DNA of 64,000 nt from Ahaetulla prasina. Taxonomy: Eukaryota; Chordata; Lepidosauria; Squamata; Colubridae. The stretch covers positions 58,604,711 through 58,668,710 of the forward strand of contig NC_080544.1 in assembly GCF_028640845.1 (NCBI RefSeq), in the 5' to 3' direction. Shown piece by piece: positions 38,680 through 64,000 of the stretch (position 1 is its first letter; each line of letters starts with the position of its first letter). A model generated the notes under the pieces. That model worked only from the letters and a program-made list of their open reading frames with translations. It was not told where the DNA came from and made no database searches. Position numbers and translations under genes: made by a program.

Positions 38680-41600
38680 ATTAATTAATTAAAAAAAAAA
38701 AAAAGTGGTAAGAACCTCAGACACCTTGCTGAATGCTGAAAAGAAATTACACTGATCTAACCATAATTCTCTCTCTAATCTTATGTCCTCCAGATATGCT
38801 GACATATCAGAATTATGGGTTAGGGAAGGTTTATCTAGATAACTGCTAGATTAATGGGATGAAGTAAAGCATTTTTACACATAGTGCAATTTTCCGAAAC
38901 GTCTGGTCTTATTTCAGTGCAAGTAAGGCAACTGGTTGTTATCAGGCCTGGACTTTCCAGGAAACCAGAGGCATGCTTTGATAGCTCCACTGCTGAGGTA
39001 GCCATCCTTATCCTCTCTTTGCCTAGGATTTATATATTTGTTATTATATTAATCTTTTAATGTGAATGTTTATATAGGTAGCACTCAACTAACAAGCACA
39101 ATTGAGCCCAACATTTCTATTCCTAGGCAAGACATTTGTTAAGTGACTTTACCTCACTTTTTGCCCCCCTTTACAACCCTTCTTGCCACAGTTGTTAAGT
39201 GAATCACTGCAGTTGTTAAATCAATAACACAGTTGCTTAGTGACTCTGGCTTCCCCATTGACTCTTGTTTGTCAGGTCACAAAATGTGATCACATGACCC
39301 TGGGACACTGCAACTGCCATAAATATGAATCAGTTGCCAAGTGTATGAATTTTGATCACATAACCATGGGGATGTTGTAACAGCCATGTAAAAAACAGTC
39401 ATAAGCCACTTTTTTCAGTGATGATGCAGCTTTGGTTGCTAAATGAACTGTTGCAAGTCAAGGACTACCTGTATCATTTTATCTGTTGTTTTTACAGTTG
39501 TTTTTTCAATTGATGTATGCCACCTAGTCATTTTTTTGTGAGATAGGCAGCTGTACAACTTTGATTCAATAAATATCTCTCTGCTCACTCCTTGCTTTAT
39601 GTATGGTGTGAGTAACTTGCAGTACTTTCCTTAAGTTCAAAAAGCCTCTGCTATCAATTGATTCAATATTTTCATTAAACTACACCTCCCCTACTACCAT
39701 GATTAGCGGAGAAATTTATTTATTTTTATCTGGCTTTTATTATTTTTACAAACAACTCAAGACAGTGAACATATTCAACACAAATTCCTCCTCCTATTTT
39801 CCCCACAATAACAATCCAGTGATGTGAGTTGGGCTCACTGACTCAAGGTCAATGTGACTGACTCAAGGTGACCCAGCTGACTTTAAGCTTATCCTTAAGA
39901 GTTGAAATATAAAGTCTTACTTCCTTGTTTATATGAACCAAATTTAAACAAAGAAATGAGCTGTTAGCTCGTTTCTTATGGACCAAAACTTGATATTAAC
40001 TTAAAATTATTATTTTGAAACTTGTTTGTTCTCAATAATTATTTTTCAATTTGAGCAAAACAGTAAGTTCTTGTTAATTGGAGCATAATAATGTACACTA
40101 TTACAAGCAGACCATATACTAATTGTGGTCATAAATGAAATTTTCATGGTTTTTTTATCCATGTGCCATACCATGTGCATGATGATATATCTCATGTCAT
40201 ACCTTTGCTTTATTTGCTTCTCGTTTTGCTTCTCCAGCTAAACTTCCCACCATAGCATCAATCTGTTGTTTACTACGAGGCATTCCATCAAAAATATCAA
40301 TGTAAAGATGTTCTTGAACAATGTTCCAGATCTGATTGTTCTGTTTTTCCTGAAGATGTCTTTTCAGAAGCTGGTAAGAGTCACGGGAAATACGCAACAC
40401 AAACTTGCTTGTTCGGAAATCCAGCATAGTCTCATTGCCCCTCATATGCTCTTTTTTGGTTAAACTGGATAGTACACGCAAGTCATCTTGGTAATAACAT
40501 TCCTGGTCCCCGTGAAACCTGAGAGGAAATTAAGGCTATATTAGAGATAAATAGGAACTTAATCATCTCATTAATTGAGAGAAGTAGTCAGGAGATCTTG
40601 AAGCAGTTGTAAAATTGAATCATAAGTAATTATATAAAAACTATGGCATAGAAATATAATTGAGATGTAAGGAGAATGGAATGGAAAATAAATCGATAAG
40701 TCTTCCATTAGGAGCAACTCTTAGCAGCAGTACATGCAACCAAAATGGGTAACAACTGACACAATACCCAAGTCCCTATGTGATACATTTAGAACATCAT
40801 ATCCAGACATATGTAATATTTTTCCAACCAAATCATGGGTGATTTTCTTTCCCTCTTCCCAGTCTTGCTCTTTGGAACCTACTCTTTGAAACACAAAGGG
40901 AGAAATGCTCTTCTTGAAGACCATCCAGAACCTATAGCTGGTCAAGAATGCAACAGTGTAGAGCATCATGTTATGTGCACATGACTTTGATGCTTCAAGA
41001 ACTGCACTAGTTACCAGTTGCTTTCTGGGGACAATTCAAGGGTCCTGTTTTATCACCTTTAAAGCTTTTCATGGCATAGGGTTTGGCTGGGGGACCATCA
41101 ATCTCCTGCCTACTTAGAACAATTAAGGAGGTGGGTATTCTCTGTGTCCTGTCAATAAACATTGTCAAATGACAGGACTCAGAAGTGGTCCTATTTTGTT
41201 GTCTTCTGAAATATTAGATTTCCAGAGATTTGTGCAGCTTCACTCTTAAAATGTCTAGGAAATTCTAAAGACCTAGTTGCTCCTTGATGATAGATTGATT
41301 GTGAAGCCCTCTTAGTTATAGTTGCTTCAATGTTTTGTGTTTTGTTTTTTTGGCCAATTATTATTTATATATTTATACAACTTTTTATTTCTTGTTTCAG
41401 AGTTGCTGAGGAATTGGACGACCTCAAAATCCGATAAATAATGGATGTATATTCAAACAGAAAACAGTAGTTTTAGCATTTCATGATGAACCGTCCTTTT
41501 ACCAAGAAGGAATAACATTATTCAATGGTTCAGGCCAGACCATTTCAGTAGTAAAAATTTACCTCAGAATAAAATTTTGTTGACATATACATATCCACAA

Positions 41601-44600
41601 AGCAAAGCATATTTTATGTATTCACTGATGTAAGAAATCAAAACTCCCTGAAAGAAATAATTTATAGATAGTAAGTAACCAAGTAACTGGGAATCTCTTT
41701 ATTATGCATCAAAATTCCCTAAAAAATCATATCCATTTACTAACCCATTTATCAATCACTTTCAAAAGAATGTCTATTAACCTTTCTCTGCTAAGAGTAA
41801 ACTTTCAATAATTTCAAAATGTTTCAAATGTATTTTCTTTTTACCCTTAATGCATCCCAAAGTTAATGCTATAGATTCTTTCTATTCCCAGTTTACCATG
41901 CTTCAAAATAAATATGTATTTTTACTGTAACTACAATTATGAAGTTATGTGTCTATTAGTGAAACATCCACAGATATTAAATGAACAAAATTATTACTTT
42001 TGAAAGAACGATTTTGCTTCGTTTTCATGTCCATTGTAGACTAGTTCCAAGTACATGTGTACAAATAGAGGATAAAAAAGTTGTGATAATTCAGCTCGAT
42101 GACAATCCAGAGCACATTCAATGAAGTGTTTCAATCCACTGTAGTATTCTTCATAAAGTGCTGGGTCTCCCTGTTGATTATAAGCAGAAAGCACCGCACT
42201 CACATCTGGCTGATCTTCTACAAGAACTCCGGCTACAAAATTAATATAGGAAAATTAATGTCTGCATTCTTTTGCAATTCATTATTTCAATCCTAAATCC
42301 TTTGAATTCCTTGTAGTTAAATCTCCCATTTTATTTCAAATCCAGCACATATTGACTATGAAATTTGATTTTAACTAGCAACATTCAACCGATGGCTAGC
42401 AAGAATGTTTTGACTCAAATTTATCAATTAAATGTTTATTAAGAACAGCTGCATTAGCAATTTTCCATTAATTCCACACTTTCTAAGTTAAGAAATGTTT
42501 ACAGATTATTTATAAATTCCACCCCCCAAATTACAAATTAAGTACAGTAAAATCAAATATAGAGAATGAAGGAAAACTCTGAGGACTTATTAAAAATTAT
42601 TTGTAGCATGAGATGATCAAAGAAAGAAAATTAGTGCAATGCTGTTAAACTTCCACTTCACCAAGAGCTTCCTCCTTTCCAATCCAACAGAATGTTTCAA
42701 AAACATGTAAATAATATCAGGATTTGTCTCTCTATAAAATAATTTTTTGAAAATGTAATTTTCCCTAATGCATTTGTTTGGGAGAGGCAATATAGCTAAC
42801 TCTCCCATTCTCTCTCTCTAAGACCCCTCCCACTTTTAAAAATTCACATTTATTAAGATGTTTTCATACAATAGAAGATAAACCAAAAGGAAAAAAATCA
42901 AAAGAAAAATTTAAAAATACAAAAAAGGAAAATGAAAGAAAACAGTTAAGGAAGTTAAGAAATTTTGGATACAAATTCATAAGATTTTAAAGATTAATAT
43001 TTATGAAGAAACCAGAACTCTCTTTATTTGGAATTTATGGACAATGAGTTAGAAAAGACTTACGGCAGACTGATTTTATATATTGCAACTGCAGCAAAAT
43101 TATTGTATGTACAACAATGGAAGAATAATGAAATTCTCACGTGGAGAGCTATTTTAAGGGATTGTCTTTAAAGTGTTAGTTGCTCTCCATAACACGTTGC
43201 ATTCTTGTATGTTTATTGTTTACTCTGGATGAAAAGCAGATTTTGTTCTCATAGCTCAGATTTTTAAAGAATTAAATTTATCACACCCAGTTACAAAATT
43301 GGATCAGGACACAATTTCTGATCCAATGTTTGTATTTCTGATATTTAGCTTCTGGAAATAAGTGTGAGCAATATACATAGGAAGGAGATCAAAAAGTAAA
43401 GATAATGATCACAACTATGCAATCCAATTCCCACTCCTTTTTCTTTCTGGATTATATACAAAGGGGTATGATGGGGGAATACAATTATTAAAGTGTCAAC
43501 TCCGCTCCATTTTTATGTGTGTCATGATACTGTACATAAATTGTTATTGTTTTGATTAAAGTCTCCAATACAAGTGATGACTTTGCATACCCTTAATATG
43601 GAACACTGATATTTATCTTATTGGAAAAATCTCTTTAGAAGACAAATATATATTCTGTTCCATATTCAGAAAATGCTTTGTTTGCCTGTTTTCGTTACTG
43701 GCAGCCTAACTGCATATCTGATATATGCATATTTGCAACTATTTCTTGGCTCTTTATATCGTATCTCTGAATATTTAACTATAAAAATATAACAAAAAAT
43801 CTCCCAGCCAGAATTAGGTTTTTTTTTAGTTTTAAATATGCAATTTAAAACCACAGTGAAGTGCAATGTGTGTTAATGATATTTTCATTTGGAAGCACTG
43901 GGGAACTGTTATGTTACTCCACCATGCTTTTAAACTGCATATTTAAAACTATATAATTTACAGTGGAAAATGAGGAACATGACTCACTAAAAAGAATAAA
44001 CAATTGAACCATGGGTTCTAGAGCTTCCAAACAAAAATATCATTAACCCGCGTAACACTTCAGTGTTTACTTATAGAAAATACTTATAGAAAATTTAGGG
44101 ACTTCTCAGGGTGCCGTCCGCCAAACAATGTCGGCTGGCGGCCCCCAGGGGAAGGGCCTTCTCTGTGGGGGCTCCCACACTCTGGAACGAACTTCCCCCG
44201 GGTTTACGCCAAATACCCGACCTTCGGACATTTCGTCGCGAACTCAAGACTCATCTTTTTATCCGCGCAGGGCTGGCTTAAATTGGGATTTTAATGTTTA
44301 AATTTATTAATTTTAAACGGGGTTTTCTTAGTATGGTAAATTTTAATTATTGGGCTAATTTAAAATAAGTTTTTTAAATCGTATTTTAAACTTGTATATT
44401 GTATTGTCGGTTTTATTATGCCTGTACACCGCCCTGAGTCCTTCGGGAGAAGGGCGGTATAAAAATCAAATAAAATAAATAAAAATAAATAAATAGAACT
44501 ACGCCGCCTTCGACATGACCTGAGTTTAACTCATAGAATCATCTATTACAATGTTCTTCCTGTTGAAGACTACTTCAGCTTCAATTGCAACAATACAAGA

Positions 44601-45665
44601 GCAAACAATAGATTTAAACTTAATGTTAACCGCTTCAATCTTGATTGCAGAAAATATGACTTCTGTAACAGAGTTGTTAATGCTTGGAACACACTACCTG
44701 ACTCTGTGGTCTCTTCTCAAAATCCCCAAAGCTTTAACCAAAAACTGTCTACTATTGACCTCACCCCATTCCTAAGAGGTCTGTAAGGGGCATGCATAAG
44801 AGCACAAATGTGCCTATGGTTCCTGTCCTATTGTCTCCTTCCATTATATCCAATTAATATAGTTATTACATACTTATGCTTATATATATGCTTATATATT
44901 ATAGTTACTTTCATGCTTATGCTTATATATACTGTGTGACAAAATAAATAAAATAAAAAATAAAAAAATTATATATAACTACAGTAAATTTAGTAGAGTG
45001 CTTGAACTGATGTTCTCCGAAATGAACTACTGTAAGTTGTACATCATTTTGCCAGGAGAGCTGGGCAAAAGCAATTAGCTGGCTCAATGAATGTTTTACA
45101 TCTCACCTTTCCCAGGATGGCCCAAGGGCGCTGCGGGAGGTGTCGTGATAGCTGCTGGAGAGATCGTAGCTCCAGTCTGGCCAAAAGTGACAGAATTGAT
45201 TAGCACATCCCCCGCTCCAGGGGCCAAAATCCCCGCACTGGGATCCTGTCCTTCCCCTCCATGAGCTCCGGGGACCCCGGGAGTTGAGCAATTCGGGTCG
45301 CTCGGGACGTCGTCGACGAGACCACGGGCTTCCCTCCGGAGGATCTCCTCCGATTCGCGCAGATTGCTGCGGCGCAAGAACTGCAGCACCGCCAGCAGAG
45401 TATGCTTGTGGATGGGTAGTTGAGAGGCTGGCGGCGTGGGACTGGAAGTCCCCGAGCTCTTCGAGTCAACTCCTCCCGCAAGCGGCTCCCCATCTGTGAG
45501 AAGGTTGGCAGCGACCGAGGAGGCAGACGCAGGAGGGACAGTTGTTGCAACTGCTGCCGCCGTCGAGATCGGGGACTGGGAGAGAGGAGCGGGCGGAGGC
45601 GCTCCTGCATCAGGATCCGGCTTTACCGCTACTGCCTCCGTCGGCTCCTCCGGCAAAGCAGCCAT
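29438..45665 (-). CDS. TAF5: TAF5, TFIID subunit 5, complete, 799 aa
   Basis: Scaffold subunit of the general transcription factor TFIID (family knowledge). Eleven coding exons, 5' to 3': 45665-45107, 42232-41998, 40518-40203, 38186-38023, 37684-37549, 36742-36622, 33654-33525, 33403-33239, 32999-32822, 31062-30885, 29655-29438. Every junction is in phase with GT-AG and the sum is exactly 799 codons plus stop (human 800 from memory). Domains: Ala/Pro-rich head (residues 1-85), LisH around 86-118 (LLAVLQFLRRSNLRESEEIL), TAF5 NTD2 around 190-345, an acidic then lysine-rich linker around 380-420 (DDEDEEGENEEG, KPKKKKPKK), and WD40 repeats around 470-785 (for example TGSADRTVRLWDILNGNCVR), ending GAYSPQ. 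I chose MAALPEEPTE, matching the family start, with A at -3 and G at +4. In-frame upstream codons in the CpG island have another Met but no homology. Confidence 0.98.
29702..30884. other. TAF5 last intron, no recognised element
   Basis: The intron runs 29656-30884. AT-rich with no repeat family, exon or RNA gene that I could identify. Confidence 0.5.
31740..31830 (-). mobile_element. Possible ancient CR1-like LINE scrap
   Basis: 'cattgtagtagtccatcttc' followed by 'aataaaggcatgagtg' parallels 'cattgcagtagtccaggcga' and 'gtaacgagagcatgagtg' in the LINE at 57.2 kb. Too short and diverged for certainty. Confidence 0.4.
31876..32140 (-). mobile_element. tRNA-derived SINE, second copy
   Basis: Reverse complement of the family at 6791-7059. 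The B box reads ggttcaagtcc (ggacttgaacc at 32064-32074); the body 'cctttataaggtaggtaaaa' and 'caataagttgactttgta' is shared; the tail hairpin is at 31903-31929 and ends in a poly-A-like tract. Head 'ggcctctggtggctcagact' retains an A box. It lies in the TAF5 intron 31063-32821. Confidence 0.87.
34231..34817. mobile_element. 587-bp TIR MITE with alternating direct and inverted internal units
   Basis: Ends 'ctgtatttttcggagtataa' and 'cttataatccaaaaaatacg' form approximately 27-bp inverted repeats flanked by TA (34229-34230 and 34818-34819). The interior 34381-34740 holds five diverged copies of a 50-70-bp unit containing 'ggcctgcagag', 'ctcctgggggctgggg' and 'agagcaaaaa', some direct and some inverted. 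Long frames on both strands here are composition artefacts. It lies in the TAF5 intron 33655-36621. Confidence 0.82.
35241..36303. mobile_element. TIR MITE, 'caggtagtcct' family, copy 5 (long, 1.06 kb)
   Basis: 'caggtagtccttgatttatg' at the left and 'aagtcaaggactacctg' at the right, flanked by TA. The middle (about 35400-36100) is GC-rich and includes repeated 'ggagtggccacaat' phrases (35763-35777 and 35890-35904). No coding homology. It shares the TAF5 intron with the previous MITE. Confidence 0.8.
38279..38400. mobile_element. hAT-like MITE, 'ggggtgtcaaactc' family, copy 3
   Basis: Ends 'cggggtgtcaaactcatgat' and 'cacgagtttgacatccttg' are inverted repeats. The flanking 8-mers do not match well, so the target duplication has decayed or the ends are misplaced. 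It lies in the TAF5 intron 38187-40202. Confidence 0.7.
38530..38697 (+). mobile_element. CR1-like LINE 3' tail
   Basis: Only the final segment remains: 'ttttaattgtatattgtgct', the hairpin ccgccct...agggcgg at 38602-38630, then 'tataaaaattt' and an (AAAT)n tail of about 12 units ending in poly-A. Confidence 0.85.
39075..39471. mobile_element. TIR MITE, 'caggtagtcct' family, copy 6
   Basis: Left 'ataggtagcactcaactaac', right 'gcaagtcaaggactacctg' with TA after. The interior 'aagacatttgttaagtgact' and 'gttgttaagtgaatcactgc' looks like the best-preserved body of this family in the window. Confidence 0.8.
40985..41400 (+). mobile_element. Ancient CR1-like LINE fragment
   Basis: Plus-strand 'tatcacctttaaagcttttc' then 'atggcatagggtttggctgg' translates to ITFKAFHGIGFGW, parallel to [14 protein letters not shown] of the younger copies. 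The frame is broken. The right limit is uncertain. It lies in the TAF5 intron 40519-41997. Confidence 0.45.
42990..43230 (+). mobile_element. Possible L1-type LINE scrap
   Basis: A plus-strand stretch reads YGRLILYIATAAKLLYVQQW followed by KNNEILTW, reminiscent of the C-terminal ORF2 region of vertebrate L1 elements. No other L1 segments are visible; treat as tentative. It lies in TAF5 intron 1 (42233-45106). Confidence 0.35.
44098..44493 (+). mobile_element. 5'-truncated CR1-like LINE 3' end
   Basis: Starts at 'gggacttctcagggtgccgt', which corresponds to the [14 protein letters not shown] region of the family, and runs through the C-terminus (LWNELPP-like), the AT-rich 3' region, the hairpin (44429-44457) and an (AAAT)n tail. 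It lies in TAF5 intron 1. Confidence 0.85.
44498..44963 (+). mobile_element. Second, unrelated non-LTR LINE 3' end
   Basis: An uninterrupted approximately 95-codon plus-strand frame begins ELRRLRHDLSLTHRIIYYNV and includes FNLDCRKYDFCNRVVNAWNT and LPDSVVSSQNPQSFNQKL, ending LTPFLRGL and a stop at 44784. A 180-nt 3' UTR then finishes 'gtgtgacaaaataaataaaa'. It abuts the previous LINE tail. I recognise it as a non-LTR ORF2 C-terminus but do not name the family. Confidence 0.7.
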
Positions 45666-45800
45666 GTTGGCGCGCCCAACGGCTTCACCTCCCCTTTTGC
45701 TTTCCCGCGTTTTTGCGACAGTCCGGGCATACCCGCCCAGCGACAACTTGAGAGGCTCCAGGAAGAGGCTTCCCCTTGCTTTACGACAGTTCCGCTTTAT
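45100..45800 (-). promoter_or_regulatory. TAF5: TAF5 CpG island and promoter
   Basis: Sharp rise in GC and CpG across the first exon and upstream of the ATG at 45665, including ggcgcgcc beside the start codon. No TATA box seen. The transcription start is not pinned; it probably lies within about 100-150 bp above 45665. Confidence 0.6.
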
Positions 45801-47080
45801 GGAAATAAAAGGAAAAGAGAGATTTCACTATTTCACTGATCAAGAGGTTGGATTGAAGCTCCCACGCGTGTGGTCAGGGGAATCGCATCTTCTGAAATGT
45901 GCAGTTTCTCATTTATTTATTTTTTTTTGAAATGAAAACTTGCCGACAGCTTACATAGAAACAATTCCTGTTAATTATCATTGCATCTTTGCACGCTAAA
46001 AAGTGTAGTACCTTGGGTTTATTGTTTAGTATGTCAAATCTTGGGATCACCATAATATGAAAATAGTAATATTTAATACTACAGCTAGGTAGAAAAAGTT
46101 AAAATGTATAGTAACTTATTGCATAAAATATAAGTTACCCAGATTCTGATGTGTCTTATTTATTCCCTTATTTATCCTATTCATTGAGCACATTAGCTTT
46201 TATTGTTAATGCCTAACGGTAATGATAGAAACAATCCTTTACTTTTCGGAGTCGGATATAAATCTATATTGCATGCAAGTTTGGGTATAGCAGATAAGCA
46301 GCAATCCCTAATAACCTTAAATATGAGTTCAAAAGACCTTCAAAAGTTCTCACCAACTTATTTGTTTAAAGCTATTAAACATACTTTTAAACGGAAAATC
46401 CATTAAATGGACAAAACTATTAAATGTTACTTTAAATTTACTTTTGAAGTAATTTTCCTTTTTGTTTAAATTTAAATTTAAACAAATTTAATTTAAACAA
46501 AGTTTAATAGTTTTTTCTTTACATTTAAACAAATTACACCTACATAGGTAGGGCACAGTAGGGCAGAGCAGGACTCAGTTTCTCCTCCCCCACCCCGCCG
46601 TTATACTACTGAAAGACTCTTAACCTTCAGTAACCTACTCCTAGAACTAAATCCTACCTATATATTTTGATGCCCCAGATGTAACTTGGGACTTGGAGAA
46701 CATTTATTGCAATAGCAAATAATTTTTGTGCATGGAAGTCAAGCTCGATTGGAACTATAGTGTAACGACAGATCAACATAAGCAGCAAAAATCAGCGTTA
46801 TTTTAATAGTTTATATTTAATTAGCATTATAATGCAATATAATGCACAAGTGTGAATGTAAATGATCAGATACTTTATTGCATTAATTTTTGTCCCTGCC
46901 CCATTGACGTTTTGACGCAACTTCGTGTGTGCATATTTTTACATTTTAACTCTTAATATTGAAAATTAAAGTTAGTTCTGGTCTTTAGGAACCGTCGTTT
47001 CACGCGGATAAAAACCCTCGCGTTCTCGTTTGCAAAAGAGGAACAAAATTTAACTCAGTTTCCCAGAACACAGCGCGAAT
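45801..47080. other. TAF5-PCGF6 intergenic interval
   Basis: AT-rich centre between two divergent promoters. It contains a perfect 26-bp AT palindrome at 46461-46486 (centre aaatttaaattt) surrounded by similar TTTAAAC motifs to about 46535. No gene or named repeat is recognised. Confidence 0.6.
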
Positions 47081-47339
47081 ATGTAAATTATGCAGGTGTT
47101 CTGGAGATGTGCGCGCCAAATTAGCCGTGCGCACGCGCCAAAATTGGTAGACCCCCCCCCCTATTATTTTTATTTTTATTTTTGTACTTCTGCTTGCAGG
47201 GACGGGGCAGACCCCTCGCGCAAATTAGCGAGAGGGCGTGGTGGGGGGGGAGGAGGCTACCAGGTAGCATAGCGATACTCCGCTCCTGTTGGAAAACTCT
47301 GTTTCCTTGTTTGGAGGGAAGCCGGTTTTGGTCGGAGAT
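47081..47339 (+). promoter_or_regulatory. PCGF6: PCGF6 promoter with two E2F-like sites and an inverted CCAAT
   Basis: gcgcgccaaa at 47111-47120 and cgcgccaaaa at 47134-47143 match the E2F consensus TTTSGCGC on the opposite strand. attgg at 47143-47147 is an inverted CCAAT box. The interval also has a homopolymer C run (47153-47161) and a G run (47243-47250). No TATA box at the expected distance. Confidence 0.5.
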
Positions 47340-63496
<16,157 letters not shown>

Positions 63497-63574
63497 GTAA
63501 AGTACTGACATGTTAATTAAAAATATGTTTTGTTTAAAAGCAATCCTAATTTTGAATAGTGCCATCTCAAGGCA

Positions 63575-63990
63575 CAATTTATTTATTTAAATTTGTTGCC
63601 CTTCAACTCTGTGAGTCTTGGCAGTGTGGAAAATTAAAAAACATACAATTAGCAAGAAACATTAAATCAACAAGTAGCTCAGACTAAAATACTCTGATAA
63701 CAAAATTCACAAAACAAAACAGTGGCCATTAAATTAACAAACATTAGACCTGAGAACAAAACCAGGATTTAAGTCTTTCCAGAACTGAAGGAGAGAAGAC
63801 ACTGTCCTTATCTCTGGAAAGATACTGTTCTCAAATGTGGGAACACACATTTCCTAGATCCCACACAGTGGCAATATTTAATTGATGGGACCTGGACACA
63901 TCCATTCTGCCAGAACAACTAAGTAGGCAGAAACTATTGGAGATATTCTTTCTTATTTACCTTTCCCAAAAGTGTTTTTGAGACTTTTTT
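63575..63990 (-). mobile_element. Older CR1-like LINE 3' region
   Basis: 'tttatttatttaaatttgtt' at the left and, further right, 'tttaagtctttccagaactg' and 'tgtgggaacacacatttcct' occupy the positions of 'gttttcagctcacggcgaaa' and 'agcgtgggagctcccacaga' in the 21.6-kb copy. Strongly diverged. It follows PCGF6 exon 9; the final PCGF6 exon is not in the window. Confidence 0.45.
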
Positions 63991-64000
63991 TTTTAGTTTA

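Noticed and set aside
45096..45746. TAF5 start at the upstream Met of the open frame (27 residues longer)
   Set aside because: MAALPEEP at 45665 matches the family N-terminus and has a good start context; the upstream segment has no resemblance to known TAF5.
46203..46406. A 67-codon frame between TAF5 and PCGF6
   Set aside because: It has AT-rich composition, no homology, and no promoter or splice signals suited to it.
47289..47339. PCGF6 start at 47289
   Set aside because: That codon is TTG. The first in-frame ATG is 47340 and has a good context.

Overview
This is a vertebrate nuclear window, most likely from a squamate reptile and probably a snake. It is AT-rich, has short coding exons separated by kilobase introns, and contains CR1/L2-like LINEs, tRNA-derived SINEs, hAT and TA-flanked MITEs, and an AGAAT-tailed LINE of a type I associate with snakes (the snake assignment is recall, not tested). 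There are no bacterial features, operons or CRISPR arrays.

Four conserved protein-coding genes were recognised and their exons traced by eye, requiring consistent splice sites and reading phase. (1) PDCD11 (RRP5), minus strand: 17 coding exons from 15528 down to 594, about 885 N-terminal residues; the rest lies beyond the left edge. (2) ATP5MK (USMG5/DAPIT), plus strand: a 56-residue protein coded by two exons at 23124-23210 and 23289-23372, with its promoter back to back with PDCD11 near 17.0 kb. (3) TAF5, minus strand: complete, 11 coding exons from 45665 to 29438, 799 residues. (4) PCGF6, plus strand: nine coding exons from 47340 to 63496, 310 residues; the last exon lies beyond the right edge. 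From memory, human 10q24.33 has the same neighbours (PCGF6-TAF5-ATP5MK-PDCD11), so this is an ancient syntenic block.

Layout: 0-17 kb is the PDCD11 5' half with small repeats. 17-25 kb is ATP5MK, whose 6-kb first intron is packed with LINE fragments, including a nested insertion. 25-28.6 kb is the ATP5MK/TAF5 tail-to-tail spacer, holding a TA-flanked MITE and a hAT-in-MITE nest. 28.6-45.7 kb is TAF5 with MITE, SINE and LINE insertions in introns. 45.7-47.3 kb is the CpG-rich head-to-head TAF5/PCGF6 promoter interval. 47.3-64 kb is PCGF6, with an approximately 2.2-kb near-complete LINE reverse-transcriptase region in intron 6.

The genes are not one pathway. PDCD11 acts in ribosome biogenesis, ATP5MK in mitochondrial ATP synthase, TAF5 in TFIID, and PCGF6 in the non-canonical Polycomb complex PRC1.6. 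I saw no new multi-gene system. The items most worth a second look are a candidate U12-type (minor spliceosome) intron in PDCD11, the shared 3' hairpin linking a SINE family to LINE copies, repeat-unit expansion at a LINE 3' end, palindromic MITEs, and a GRP AT-hook-like motif in PCGF6.
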